Assembly: GCA_050250915.1 (NCBI GenBank)
Contig: JBFWNT010000010.1
Location: 1 to 64,000, forward strand
DNA: 64,000 nucleotides
Reading direction: 5' to 3'
Source: Miltoncostaea sp050250915
Lineage (GTDB): Bacteria > Actinomycetota > Thermoleophilia > Miltoncostaeales > Miltoncostaeaceae
Part shown: positions 53,943-62,687 of the stretch, piece by piece
Layout: each line of letters begins with the position of its first letter
How positions within the stretch are numbered: position 1 is the first letter of the stretch
Made by a program: the position numbers and the translations under genes
Notes under the pieces: model-generated
Databases searched by the model: none
Seen by the model: only the letters and a program-made list of their open reading frames with translations
What the model was told of the DNA's origin: nothing

Positions 53943-55232
53943 TCAGACGGCTGTCCCGGCGTGCAGGCGCGGGTACAGCGGGAAGCGGTCGCCGATGGCG
54001 CGCGAGCGCGACCGGAGCGCCTCGAGGTCCTCGGCCGTCGCCTCCGGCCGAAGGGCCGCGACGATGATCTGGCCGATCTCCCGCATCTCCGGCTCGCGCA
54101 GGCCGCGGGTGGTGAGGGCGGCGGTGCCGATGCGCAGACCGGACGTGACGGTGGGCGGCCGCTCGTCGAACGGGACGCCGTTCTTGTTGACGGTGATTCC
54201 CGCGGCGTGCAGGCGGTCCTCCGCCTCCAGGCCGGTGAGCGGCGTGGCCGACAGGTCGACGAGCACCAGGTGGTTGTCGGTGCCGCCGCTGACCAGGTCG
54301 ACGCCGCCGGCGAGCAACTCCTCGGCCAGCGCGGCGCAGGTGGCGACGATCGCCTCCTGCCGGGCCCGGAACTCGGGCGTGAGCGCCTGCCCGAGCGCGA
54401 CCGCCTTGCCGGCGATGACGTGCATCAGCGGGCCGCCCTGGAGGCCCGGGAAGACGGCCTTGTCGACCTTGGCCGCCAGGTCCTCGTTGCACAGCACGAT
54501 CCCGGCGCGCGGGCCGCCCAGCGTCTTGTGGGTGGTGGTGGTGACCACGTCGGCGATGCCGATCGGCGACGGGTGGACCCCTGCCGCGACGAGGCCGGCG
54601 ATGTGCGCCATGTCGACCATGAACCGGGCGCCCACCTCGTCGGCGATCTCGCGGAACGCCGGGAAGTCGATGATCCGCGGGTACGCCGAGGCGCCGGCCA
54701 CGATCAGCGCCGGCCGGACCTCGCGCGCCATGTCGCGCACCTGGTCGATGTCGATGCGCCCGTCCTCGCGGCGCACGCCGTAGTGGTGGAACTCGTAGAG
54801 CTTCCCCGAGAAGTTGACCTTGAGGCCGTGCGACAGGTGGCCGCCGTGCGACAGCGCCATCGCCAGCACCCGGTCGCCGGGGGTGAGCGTGGCGGTGTAC
54901 GCCGCCTCGTTGGCGGTCGAGCCCGAGTGGGGCTGCACGTTGGCGTGGTCGGCGCCGAAGACCTGCTTGGCGCGGTCGATGGCGAGCTGCTCGACCTCGT
55001 CGACGACCTCGCACCCGCCGTAGTAGCGCTTGCGCGGGAGGCCCTCCGCGTACTTGTTGGTGAGGACCGAGCCCACGGCCTGCAGCACGGCGTGGCTGGT
55101 GAAGTTCTCGCTCGCGATCATCTCCAGCGTGTCGCTCTGGCGCTCCAGCTCGGCGCCGAGCAGACGGGCGACCTCGGGGTCGGCCTCGGAGATGTCCTGC
55201 GAGAGGTAGCTGTCGTCGTCGATGAAGCTCAC
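53943..55232 (-). CDS. glyA: Serine hydroxymethyltransferase
   Basis: A 429-residue PLP enzyme making glycine and methylene-tetrahydrofolate from serine. The PLP lysine is in VVTTTTHKTLGGPRAG. The SHMT motifs LTNKYAEGLPRKRYYGGCE and NVQPHSGSTANEAAY are present in full, the former recognised in pieces. The GTG start at 55232 follows TGGGGCG. It belongs to the rpmE-prfA-prmC-tsaC-glyA series. A standard-length, intact enzyme. Confidence 0.96.
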   Translation of the reverse strand: MSFIDDDSYLSQDISEADPEVARLLGAELERQSDTLEMIASENFTSHAVLQAVGSVLTNKYAEGLPRKRYYGGCEVVDEVEQLAIDRAKQVFGADHANVQPHSGSTANEAAYTATLTPGDRVLAMALSHGGHLSHGLKVNFSGKLYEFHHYGVRREDGRIDIDQVRDMAREVRPALIVAGASAYPRIIDFPAFREIADEVGARFMVDMAHIAGLVAAGVHPSPIGIADVVTTTTHKTLGGPRAGIVLCNEDLAAKVDKAVFPGLQGGPLMHVIAGKAVALGQALTPEFRARQEAIVATCAALAEELLAGGVDLVSGGTDNHLVLVDLSATPLTGLEAEDRLHAAGITVNKNGVPFDERPPTVTSGLRIGTAALTTRGLREPEMREIGQIIVAALRPEATAEDLEALRSRSRAIGDRFPLYPRLHAGTAV

Positions 55233-55278
55233 GCGCGCCCCCAGCGGTCGTACGGGTTCCCGGTGCGAGGGTACACGC

Positions 55279-55905
55279 CTACCCCGGATGGACTACGGCG
55301 ATCCCGAGGGGCGCGAGGGCGCCCGCGACCGCCTCCGGATCGGGCCCCGGCCGGAGCAGGCGCGCCGGGCCGCCGCCGGCCACCTCGCGCAGGTCCACGA
55401 CGGCCGACGCCGTGCCCGGGAGCTCGCCGGCGTCGATCTGGAGGGTCACGGCGTCGCGGATGCGCGCGGGGACCTGGTCGAGCCGCGCCGGGTCGGGCCC
55501 CCCGGGGTCGTTGGCGCTGGTCGCGACCAGGAAGAGGCCGATCTCCGCGAGCGGGCCGTCGACCAGCGGCGCCCGCACGCCGACCGCGCCGGGCGCGTCG
55601 CCGGAGGCCGCCGCGAAGCGCCCCGCCGGGTCGGGCACCAGGCAGGTCGCGGGCCCCGGCAGCAGCGCCCGCGCGGCGTCCCGGGTGCGGACGTCCAGCG
55701 GGGCGAGCGCCTCGTCGAGCCGGTGAGGGTGGTAGACGAGCACCTGGCAGGGCTGCGACCGCGGCCGCCCCTTCAGCGCGTAGAGCGCGGCGATCCCGTC
55801 CTCGCTGTCGAGCGCCGCCGCGAGGCCGTAGACGGTGTCGGTGGGCAGCAGCCCGATCTCCCCGCCCGCGAGCGTCCGGTCCACGATCGCGGCCCACTCC
55901 CTCAC
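55279..55905 (-). CDS. tsaC: L-threonylcarbamoyladenylate synthase
   Basis: A 208-residue Sua5/YciO/YrdC-fold enzyme that makes threonylcarbamoyl-AMP for the t6A modification of ANN-decoding tRNAs. Motifs LLPTDTVYGLAAAL, YALKGRPRSQP and LFLVATSANDPGG are typical. It is the short TsaC form without the Sua5 C-terminal domain. GTG at 55905 overlaps the prmC stop (GTGA). Confidence 0.92.
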   Translation of the reverse strand: MREWAAIVDRTLAGGEIGLLPTDTVYGLAAALDSEDGIAALYALKGRPRSQPCQVLVYHPHRLDEALAPLDVRTRDAARALLPGPATCLVPDPAGRFAAASGDAPGAVGVRAPLVDGPLAEIGLFLVATSANDPGGPDPARLDQVPARIRDAVTLQIDAGELPGTASAVVDLREVAGGGPARLLRPGPDPEAVAGALAPLGIAVVHPG

Positions 55906-56750
55906 CCGAACCTCCCCCCGACGGCGCGGGCGATGCCGGCGAGGTCGTCGCGCGACGACGCCTCGCTCGCACCGGCGTCGCGCAGCATCGCGACGACCCC
56001 GGGCGCCTGCCCGGCGCCGACCTCCATGAGCAGCCACCCGCCCGCGACCAGGTGGGCGGGCGCGTCGCGCACGATCGCCGCGATCGCCTCCAGGCCGGTG
56101 GGGCCGGACACGAGCGCCCGGTGCGGCTCGAAGGCCAGCTCCGGCGGGGCGTCGTCCATATCGCCCTCGGACAGGTACGGCGGGTTGGCCACCACCGCGT
56201 CGAACGCCCGCCCCGTCAGCGCCCCGAACCCGTCCGACCGCACCAGTTCCACGTCGCCCCCGGCCGCCGTCGCGTTGGCCTCGGCCACCGCGAGAGCCTC
56301 CGGGGAATCGTCCACACCCGTCACGCGCAGGCCGTCGCCCTCCGTGGCCAGCGCGATCGCGATGGCCCCGCTGCCGGTCCCCCAATCGAGCACGGCCGCC
56401 CCCGGGGCCAGCAGCTCCAGCGCCCACTCCACCAGCACCTCGGTCTCGGGGCGCGGCACCAGCACGCCCGGTCCCACGGCCAGCCGCAGCCGCCGGAACG
56501 CCCGCTCGCCGGTGAGGTACGCGACCGGCTCCCGCCGGCCCCGCCGCGCGATGAGCTCCCGGCAGCGCTCCAGCTCCGGGGGGGTGAGCGGCCGCTCCGA
56601 GTCGGTGTAGAGCCCGAGCCGCTCCACCCCCAGGGCGTGGGCCAGCAGCAGCTCGGCGTCGAGGCGGGGTGATGACGACCCGCGCTCGGCCAGGAAGTCC
56701 CGGCTGCGCCGCAGGACCTCCGCGATGGTGAGCGGGGCCGACCCGGTCAG
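55902..56750 (-). CDS. prmC: Release factor glutamine methyltransferase PrmC
   Basis: A 282-residue methyltransferase that methylates the GGQ glutamine of release factors 1 and 2. The NPPY motif in DAVVANPPYLSEGD and the SAM loop VLDWGTGSGAIAIALA are clear. No ATG, GTG or TTG is in frame near the expected start (LTIAEVLRRS). A CTG at 56748-56750 overlaps the upstream stop as CTGA, exactly mirroring the GTGA overlaps around it, and is proposed as the start. It lies in the prfA operon, near its substrate. Confidence 0.9.
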   Translation of the reverse strand: MTGSAPLTIAEVLRRSRDFLAERGSSSPRLDAELLLAHALGVERLGLYTDSERPLTPPELERCRELIARRGRREPVAYLTGERAFRRLRLAVGPGVLVPRPETEVLVEWALELLAPGAAVLDWGTGSGAIAIALATEGDGLRVTGVDDSPEALAVAEANATAAGGDVELVRSDGFGALTGRAFDAVVANPPYLSEGDMDDAPPELAFEPHRALVSGPTGLEAIAAIVRDAPAHLVAGGWLLMEVGAGQAPGVVAMLRDAGASEASSRDDLAGIARAVGGRFG

Positions 56751-57403
56751 CGGCGCGCGCGGGCCATCATGAACGCGGCCAGCGGCCCGAGCAGGAACTC
56801 GTGCACGGCGTCGGCGGCCTCGCGCAGGGCCGCGACGTCGGGCAGCGCCTCCGGCGACGTCTCGACGAGCCGGATGTAGACCTTCGAGGGCTCGGAGTGC
56901 ATCGGCTCGACCGCGCACTCGAGCGACCGCTCGCCGCGCCGGCGCCAGATGCGCAGGCCCAGCGACACGTCGTCGCCCTGGAGCAGGTCCAGGCGGTCCT
57001 CGTCGATCTGGAGGACGTTCTCGACCAGCAGCGCCCGGGCGGCGTCCTCGTCGCCGACGTCCCAGACGGCGACGATCGTGATGTCCTCCACCCACAGCTC
57101 GCCGATGCCGTAGCGCTCGACCGCCTCACTGACGAGGCCGATCACCCGCTCGGCGCCCTCCAGGTAGCCGAGGCCGGTGACCCCGCACGAGGCGATGTGG
57201 GTGGGGCGCAGCACGCACTCCGACCCGTCGTGGCTCGACAGCGTGGCGCCCGCGTCGGAGTGGTACTCGAAGCGGTTGAGGCCGTAGCGGTCGCTGACGT
57301 CGGCGAAGAAGGCGGCCAGGTCCTCGCGCGGCATGTCCACGTCGTCGTGGCGGACCGTCAGCCCGAGGAACTCGATGCGCAGGAGGGCGGGATCGGGGTG
57401 CAT
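56747..57403 (-). CDS. Conserved-looking protein of unknown function between prfA and prmC
   Basis: A 218-residue soluble protein, unrecognised. It reads as a well-ordered alpha/beta protein (LRIEFLGLTVRHDDVDMPREDL, YGLNRFEYHSDAGATL, GELWVEDITIVAVWDVGDEDAAR) with no signal peptide, membrane segment or known motif. Two cysteines (SECVL, ASCGV) and several histidines are scattered. The ATG shares one base with the prfA stop and its own stop is overlapped by prmC, so it is translated as part of this operon. A translation-related role is suggested by position only. Confidence 0.75.
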   Translation of the reverse strand: MHPDPALLRIEFLGLTVRHDDVDMPREDLAAFFADVSDRYGLNRFEYHSDAGATLSSHDGSECVLRPTHIASCGVTGLGYLEGAERVIGLVSEAVERYGIGELWVEDITIVAVWDVGDEDAARALLVENVLQIDEDRLDLLQGDDVSLGLRIWRRRGERSLECAVEPMHSEPSKVYIRLVETSPEALPDVAALREAADAVHEFLLGPLAAFMMARARR

Positions 57404-58494
57404 CAGCCCCCGTCCCCGTCGACGAGCGACTGCTCCTCCAGCAGGCGGCGCCGCTCCTCGGCGGCGAGCGCCTCGGTGAGGTTGGAGAGGTTCCCCACCA
57501 GCACCTGCTCGCGGAGCGGGATGGTGACGCCGACCCGGTGGTCGGTGACCCGGTTCTGCGGGAAGTTGTACGTCCGCACCTTCTCGGAGCGGTCGCCCGA
57601 CCCGATGCTCGACTTGCGGGCCTGCGACATCTCAGCCTCGCGCTCGGCGCGCGCCCGCTCGTAGAGGCGCGCCCGCAGCACCCGCATGGCGCGCTCATAG
57701 TTCTGGAGCTGGCTCTTCTCGTCCTGCATCGACACCACGATGCCGGTGGGAAGATGGGTGAGGCGCACGGCGGAGTCGGTGGTGTTGACGCTCTGGCCGC
57801 CGGGGCCGCTGGAGCGGTACACGTCGCGCTTGATGTCGTTGCGGTCGATCGTGATGTCCACGTCCTCGACCTCCGGGAGCACCGCGACGGTGGCGGTCGA
57901 CGTGTGGATGCGACCCTGGCTCTCGGTCGCGGGGACGCGCTGGACGCGGTGGACGCCCGCCTCGTGCTTGAAGACTGCGAACGCCCCGCGCCCCTTCACG
58001 GCGATGGTGGCCTCGCGCAGGCCGCCGGCGTCGGCCTCGGCGGCCGACATGAGCTCGACCTTGAGGCCGCGCGACTCCGCGTACCGCGTGTAGACGTCGA
58101 CCAGGTCGCGCGCGAAGAGGGCGGCCTCCTCGCCGCCGGCGGCGGCGCGGATCTCGACGAGCGTGTCGCGGTCGTCGTCGGGGTCGGGGTCGATCATCGC
58201 CTCGCGGATCTGCGGCGCCAGCGCGTCGAGCTCGCCCTCGGCCTCCTCGAGGATCGCCCGCATGTCGGGGTCGTCGTCCTCGGCCAGGAACTCGCGCGCC
58301 TCGTCCGCCCGGCCCTCCGCGTCCCGCCAGCGCTCGGCCAGCGCGAACGCGCCGGTCAGGTCGGACCAGCGCTTGTTCACGTCGGCGAACCGGACCCGGT
58401 CGGAGGGCAGGCCGGGGTCGGCCAGCGCCTCCGAGAGCTCGTCACGGGTGCGCAGGATCTGCTCGACGAGCGACCTGGCGGCCGCGTCGCTCAT
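57403..58494 (-). CDS. prfA: Peptide chain release factor 1
   Basis: A 363-residue class I release factor for UAA and UAG. The GGQ motif lies in RSSGPGGQSVNTTDSAV, and the RF1 recognition tripeptide PAT in VQRVPATESQGR. Length is normal and the sequence intact. It follows rpmE by 42 bases and is the substrate of PrmC encoded two genes on. Confidence 0.97.
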   Translation of the reverse strand: MSDAAARSLVEQILRTRDELSEALADPGLPSDRVRFADVNKRWSDLTGAFALAERWRDAEGRADEAREFLAEDDDPDMRAILEEAEGELDALAPQIREAMIDPDPDDDRDTLVEIRAAAGGEEAALFARDLVDVYTRYAESRGLKVELMSAAEADAGGLREATIAVKGRGAFAVFKHEAGVHRVQRVPATESQGRIHTSTATVAVLPEVEDVDITIDRNDIKRDVYRSSGPGGQSVNTTDSAVRLTHLPTGIVVSMQDEKSQLQNYERAMRVLRARLYERARAEREAEMSQARKSSIGSGDRSEKVRTYNFPQNRVTDHRVGVTIPLREQVLVGNLSNLTEALAAEERRRLLEEQSLVDGDGG

Positions 58495-58536
58495 AGCTCG
58501 GACCCGCCCTCGCGGCGGCCCGGGACCGCGGGGTCC

Positions 58537-58752
58537 CTAGGAGCCCGCGCGCTGGCTGCGGGCGAGCTTGCGCTGGAAGCGCTCCACCCGGCCGCCGGAG
58601 TCCACCAGCTTCTGCTTGCCCGTGTAGAACGGGTGGCAGTTGCTGCAGATCTCCACCTTGATCTCGGGCTTGGTGGACCGCGTCTCGAACTCGTTGCCGC
58701 ACGTGCAGCGGACGTGCGCGACGACGTACTCGGGGTGGATGTCGGTCTTCAT
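58537..58752 (-). CDS. rpmE: Ribosomal protein L31, zinc-binding type
   Basis: A 71-residue L31. The zinc form is indicated by CTCGNEF and ICSNCHPFYTGKQK, which supply the cysteine ligands. The short basic C-terminus is normal. The start ATG at 58752 has GAAAGG upstream. First gene of the prfA operon, preceded by a leader with a perfect 20-bp palindrome. Confidence 0.97.
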   Translation of the reverse strand: MKTDIHPEYVVAHVRCTCGNEFETRSTKPEIKVEICSNCHPFYTGKQKLVDSGGRVERFQRKLARSQRAGS

Positions 58753-58781
58753 GATGCTGCTGCCTTTCGTCCTCGCACGAA

Positions 58782-58801
58782 GGGTCGCCGATCGGCGACC
58801 C
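58782..58801. promoter_or_regulatory. Perfect 20-bp palindrome in the rpmE leader
   Basis: GGGTCGCCGA-TCGGCGACCC, 30 bases before the rpmE ATG. A TATGCT (58810-58815, minus strand) just upstream may be the -10 box, placing the palindrome at the 5' end of the message, as a hairpin or a protein-binding site. Confidence 0.45.
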
Positions 58802-58828
58802 GCTCGTCGAGCATAGCGCGACGGGCAA

Positions 58829-58863
58829 GCGCGATCCGGGCCCGGATGTGACCCGGATCGCGC
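58829..58863 (-). terminator. Strong hairpin after etfA, probable terminator
   Basis: Arms GCGCGATCCGGG and CCCGGATCGCGC, 12 perfect pairs with an 11-base loop, starting 20 bases after the etfA stop. No uridine run follows, so it is either an actinobacterial-type terminator without tail or an end-stabilising hairpin. Confidence 0.5.
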
Positions 58864-58882
58864 GAGACCGTGCCGCCGGAGG

Positions 58883-59845
58883 TCAGCCCCCCTTGCGCTC
58901 CTTCACGAGCGCGGTGAGCTGCGGGACGATGGCGTTGAGGTCGCCCACGACGCCGAGGTCGCTGAACTCGAAGATCGGCGCGTTGCCGTCCTTGTTGATC
59001 GCGATGATCACCTGCGAGGTCTGCATGCCGACCTTGTGCTGGATCGCGCCGGACACGCCGAACCCGATGTAGACCTTCGGCGACACGACCTTGCCGGTCT
59101 GGCCGATCTGCGTCGGGTAGGGGTACCAGCCCGAGTCCACCACGGCGCGGGTCGAGGCGACGGCCCCGCCGAGCGCGGCCGCGAGCTCCTCCAGCGGGCC
59201 GAAGCCCTCCGGGCCCCCGAGGCCGCGACCGCCGGTGACCAGGATGTCGGCGTCCTCGATCGAGGGGCCGCTGGACTCCTCCTGCGTGTGCTCCACCAGC
59301 TCGGCCTTCGTCGAGAAGCCCTCGAGCGCGACGGGCACGTCCTCCACCGAGGCGTCGCCGCCCCCGGTGGTGGCCTCGAAGGAGCCGGCGCGGATCAGGC
59401 CGAGCCGGGGCTCGGCGCTCCAGCCGACGTCGGCGCGGACGGTGTCGCCCAGCGCGGACCGCTTGCCGACGAGGGCGCCGTCGCGGACCTCCAGGTCGTT
59501 CATGTCCCAGTTGAGGCCGGCGTCGAGGCGGGCCGAGAGGCCGCCGGCGACGTCGGACGCCAGGACGGAGGCGCCGAACAGGACGTTCTGGAAGCCCTTG
59601 TCCCGGACCAGCGCGGCGAGCACGTCGACGCGCGGCTGGGGCAGGGGCGACTCGAGGCTCGCGTCGTCGGCGACGTAGACCGTCCTGGCGCCGTACTGGC
59701 CGGCCTGGGCCGCCAGCTCGCGGACGCCCGAGCCGATGAGCACGCCCGCGGTGTCGGGGTCGAGCGACGCGGCCTTGGAGAGGACGCCGAGCGCACCCTT
59801 CTGGATGGCGGAGCCGTGGTGCTCCAGGAAGACGAGGGTGCTCAA
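58883..59845 (-). CDS. etfA: Electron transfer flavoprotein alpha subunit
   Basis: A 320-residue ETF alpha subunit. The FAD-binding C-terminal region is intact (GRGLGGPEGFGPLEEL, PTQIGQTGKVVSPKVYI, GVSGAIQHKVGMQTSQVI, INKDGNAPIFEFSDLGVVGD). It carries electrons from acyl-CoA dehydrogenases to the quinone pool. The start is a TTG at 59845 in a TTGA overlap with the etfB stop, with AAAGGAAG upstream, fixed by homology of STLVFLEHHG. Confidence 0.95.
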   Translation of the reverse strand: MSTLVFLEHHGSAIQKGALGVLSKAASLDPDTAGVLIGSGVRELAAQAGQYGARTVYVADDASLESPLPQPRVDVLAALVRDKGFQNVLFGASVLASDVAGGLSARLDAGLNWDMNDLEVRDGALVGKRSALGDTVRADVGWSAEPRLGLIRAGSFEATTGGGDASVEDVPVALEGFSTKAELVEHTQEESSGPSIEDADILVTGGRGLGGPEGFGPLEELAAALGGAVASTRAVVDSGWYPYPTQIGQTGKVVSPKVYIGFGVSGAIQHKVGMQTSQVIIAINKDGNAPIFEFSDLGVVGDLNAIVPQLTALVKERKGG

Positions 59846-60621
59846 ACCAGCTTCCTTTCCACCAGGAAGTCGAGGATCTTCTGGGCGGCGTCGCCCTCGT
59901 CCTCGATCTTGATCGTGTCGCCGCGCGACGGCGGCTCGCCGAGGGCGATGACGGTGGTGCGCGAGCCGGACTCGCCGGCGTCGGAGGCGTCGACGCCGAT
60001 GTCGGCGAGGCCCTTCGTGTCCTGCGGCTTCTTCTTGGCGCCCATGATCCCCTTGAGCGACGGGTAGCGCGGCTCGTTGAGCGAGTCGGCCACCGCCAGC
60101 ACCGCCGGGAGGGAGGCGCGGATGGTGTCGTAGCCGTGCTCGGTCTGGCGCTTCGCGGTGATGCTGCCGCCCGACAGCTCGAGCTCGGAGATCTGCGAGA
60201 CCACCGGCAGCTGGAGGCGGTCGGCCACGGCGGCCCACAGGACGGCGCCGTCGCCGTCGGTCGCCTGCTGGCCGAACAGCACCAGGTCCGGAGACTCGCC
60301 CTCGAGCGCCTTGGCGAGCACCTTGCTCGTGGCGACCAGGTCGGAGCCGGCGGCGGCGTCGTCGGACACCAGCAGCGCGCGGTCGGCGCCCATCGCCAGC
60401 CCCTTGCGGAGCGACTCGAGGGCCTTGGCGGTGCCCATGGAGACCAGGACGACCTCGCCGTCGCCGGCGGCGTCCTTCAGGCGGATCGCCTGCTCCACGG
60501 CGTGCAGGTCGTATGCGTTCAGCGACCGGTCACCCGACCGGTCCATCCTCAACGTGCCCGGGTCGATGCGGCGGCTCGGACCGGCGTCCGGAACCTCCTT
60601 CACGCAGACCGCGATCTTCAT
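59842..60621 (-). CDS. etfB: Electron transfer flavoprotein beta subunit
   Basis: A 259-residue ETF beta subunit. MKIAVCVKEVPDAG at the start, NAYDLHAVEQAIRLKD, VLFGQQATDGDGAVL and IKIEDEGD near the end are family marks. It forms a heterodimer with EtfA, holding AMP. ATG at 60621 has a G-rich ribosome site. With the nearby mutase subunit it fits fatty-acid or propionate breakdown. Confidence 0.95.
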   Translation of the reverse strand: MKIAVCVKEVPDAGPSRRIDPGTLRMDRSGDRSLNAYDLHAVEQAIRLKDAAGDGEVVLVSMGTAKALESLRKGLAMGADRALLVSDDAAAGSDLVATSKVLAKALEGESPDLVLFGQQATDGDGAVLWAAVADRLQLPVVSQISELELSGGSITAKRQTEHGYDTIRASLPAVLAVADSLNEPRYPSLKGIMGAKKKPQDTKGLADIGVDASDAGESGSRTTVIALGEPPSRGDTIKIEDEGDAAQKILDFLVERKLV

Positions 60622-60718
60622 TCAGCCCCCCAAACCTGTGCTCGGTTCTTCGGTCCTCCGGGGAGCCTACCGGCTGGTCCCGCCCAGGGTTCGGGGACCC
60701 GCGCGCAGCCCCCGGGGG

Positions 60719-61126
60719 CTACCGGCCGCGGGCGGCCGGAACGGCCCGGTTGATGAAATCGATCATCCCCTGGATCGGCGCGCCCGGCGTGAACACCTCG
60801 GCCACGCCCAGCTCCTTCAGCGCGGGGATGTCGTCGCGGGGGATCGTGCCCCCCACCATCACCACCACGTCGTCGGCGCCCTCGTCGTGCAGCAGCTTCA
60901 CCACGCGGGGGACCAGCGTCATATGGGCGCCCGAGAGGATCGAGAGGCCCACGGCGTCGGCGTCCTCCTGCACCACCGTCGCGGCGATCTGCTCCGGCGT
61001 CTGGTGGAGGCCGGTGTAGATGATCTCCATCCCCGCGTCGCGCAGGCTGCGGGCGATGATCTTCGCCCCGCGGTCGTGGCCGTCGAGGCCGGGCTTGGCG
61101 ATCACGATGCGGATGGGGCGGTCCAT
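60719..61126 (-). CDS. Stand-alone B12-binding subunit of methylmalonyl-CoA mutase
   Basis: A 135-residue cobalamin-binding domain. The motif GLDGHDRGAKIIARSL holds the DxHxxG signature whose histidine binds cobalt, followed by LSILSGAHMTLVPRVVKLL and the closing VMVGGTIPRDDIPAL. In many bacteria this domain is fused to the C-terminus of the large mutase; here it is separate, as in some archaea and actinobacteria. The ATG at 61126 is close to a GATACT, a possible -10 box. MeaB, the mutase chaperone, lies near at the window end. Confidence 0.9.
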   Translation of the reverse strand: MDRPIRIVIAKPGLDGHDRGAKIIARSLRDAGMEIIYTGLHQTPEQIAATVVQEDADAVGLSILSGAHMTLVPRVVKLLHDEGADDVVVMVGGTIPRDDIPALKELGVAEVFTPGAPIQGMIDFINRAVPAARGR

Positions 61127-61173
61127 GGGCCGGGAAGTATCCCATGTGCGGGGGCGATCCGGGGACGCGCGCG

Positions 61174-61179
61174 TATCCT
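61174..61179 (+). promoter_or_regulatory. Possible -10 element of pepA
   Basis: TATCCT on the plus strand, 32 bases before the pepA ATG. The gap to the divergent mutase-subunit gene is only 85 bases, so this must hold both promoters. No -35 box is clear. Confidence 0.3.
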
Positions 61180-61211
61180 CCCCCGGTCGAAACGAGTCGC
61201 GGGAGGATGCG

Positions 61212-62687
61212 ATGCGCAGCACCGTGAGGAAGCCGGCCGACGTCGCGTCCGCGAAGGGCGACCTGCTGGTGGTGGTCGTTGCCCCGGGCGAGACCGTGCC
61301 GCAGGGCCCCGCCGCCGAGGTGGACGGGGCGCTGAGCGGCGTCCTCGCCGCGGCGATGCGGGCCAAGGAGATCGAGGGCAAGGCCGGCCAGACGGTCGTG
61401 TTCCACACAGGGGGCGCGCTCGCCGCCCGGCGGGCCGTGGCCGTGGGGATCGGCGACGGCGCGCCGGACGACTGGCGCGAGGCCGGCGCCGCGGTCGCGA
61501 AGGCCACCGGGTCGGGGAAGGTGAAGACGGTGGCGCTGCTGGCGCCCGACGACGCGGGCGCCGCGGAGGCGTCGGCCTTCGCGGAGGGCCTCGGCACCGG
61601 CGTGTACCGGTTCGACCGCTTCAAGACCTCCGACGCCACGAAGGCGCCGGACCGCCTGGCCGTGCACTCCGCGACGCTGCGGTCGGCCGACCTCGCGCGG
61701 GCGGGGCTGGTGGTGGACGCCGTCAACGCCGCGCGCGACCTGGTCAACACGCCGTCGAACCACCTCACGCCGACGATGCTCGGCGACTACGCCCGCGGCC
61801 TGGCCGAGGGCGTCCAGGGGCTGAAGGTGACCGTCCTGGACCGCGCCCGCCTGGAGAAGCTCGGGGCGGGCGGCCTGCTGGCCGTGTCGCAGGGCTCCGC
61901 CCAGCCGCCCCGCATGATCGTGATGCGCTACACGCCGCCGGCGAAGGGCCGCGCGCCCGAGGTGCTGGGCCTGGTGGGCAAGGCGGTCACGTTCGACACC
62001 GGCGGCATCTCCATCAAGCCCTCCGGCGGGATGGAGGAGATGAAGATGGACATGGGCGGCGGCGCCGCCGTGATCGAGGCGACCGCGCTGATCGCCCGCC
62101 TGGGCCTGCCCCTCGAGGTGATCACCGTGGTGCCGTCCACCGAGAACATGCCGAGCGGGACGGCGATCAAGCCGGGCGACGTGGTCACGGCGATGAACGG
62201 AACGACCATCGAGATCCTGAACACCGACGCCGAGGGCCGCCTGATCCTGGCCGACGGCCTCACGTACGCCGCGCGCCAGGGCGCCACCCGGCTGGTGGAC
62301 TTCGCGACGCTGACCGGCGCGATCGTGGTCGCCCTCGGCGAGGTCTACGCCGGCCTGTTCGGCTCCGACGACGCGTGGACCGGGCTGGTGCGCGAGGCCT
62401 CCGAGGCCTCCGGGGACATCGCGTGGCCGATGCCGCTCCACAGCCGGTACCGCCCGATGCTCGACTCGAAGGTCGCGGACATCGCGAACATCTCCAACAA
62501 GCGCCAGGCGGGGGCGATCCTGGCCGCGGAGTTCCTGAAGGAGTTCACCGAGGACGTCCCCTGGGCCCACGTCGACATCGCGGGCACCGGGATGGTGGGC
62601 GGCGCCGGCACCGGCTTCGGGGTGCGGCTGGCCCTGGCGGTGGCCGAGCGGCTGGCCTCCCAGACGGCGGCGCCCGGGACGGAGTGA
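61212..62687 (+). CDS. pepA: Leucyl aminopeptidase (M17)
   Basis: A 491-residue dizinc aminopeptidase releasing N-terminal residues from peptides. The N-terminal regulatory domain covers about 1-160; the catalytic domain has GKAVTFDTGGISIKPSGGMEEMKMDMGG (in pieces) and the family signature NTDAEGRLILADGL. The ATG at 61212 has GGGAGG upstream; longer upstream frames are rejected. It overlaps the next small gene by GTGA. Confidence 0.95.
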   Translation: MRSTVRKPADVASAKGDLLVVVVAPGETVPQGPAAEVDGALSGVLAAAMRAKEIEGKAGQTVVFHTGGALAARRAVAVGIGDGAPDDWREAGAAVAKATGSGKVKTVALLAPDDAGAAEASAFAEGLGTGVYRFDRFKTSDATKAPDRLAVHSATLRSADLARAGLVVDAVNAARDLVNTPSNHLTPTMLGDYARGLAEGVQGLKVTVLDRARLEKLGAGGLLAVSQGSAQPPRMIVMRYTPPAKGRAPEVLGLVGKAVTFDTGGISIKPSGGMEEMKMDMGGGAAVIEATALIARLGLPLEVITVVPSTENMPSGTAIKPGDVVTAMNGTTIEILNTDAEGRLILADGLTYAARQGATRLVDFATLTGAIVVALGEVYAGLFGSDDAWTGLVREASEASGDIAWPMPLHSRYRPMLDSKVADIANISNKRQAGAILAAEFLKEFTEDVPWAHVDIAGTGMVGGAGTGFGVRLALAVAERLASQTAAPGTE

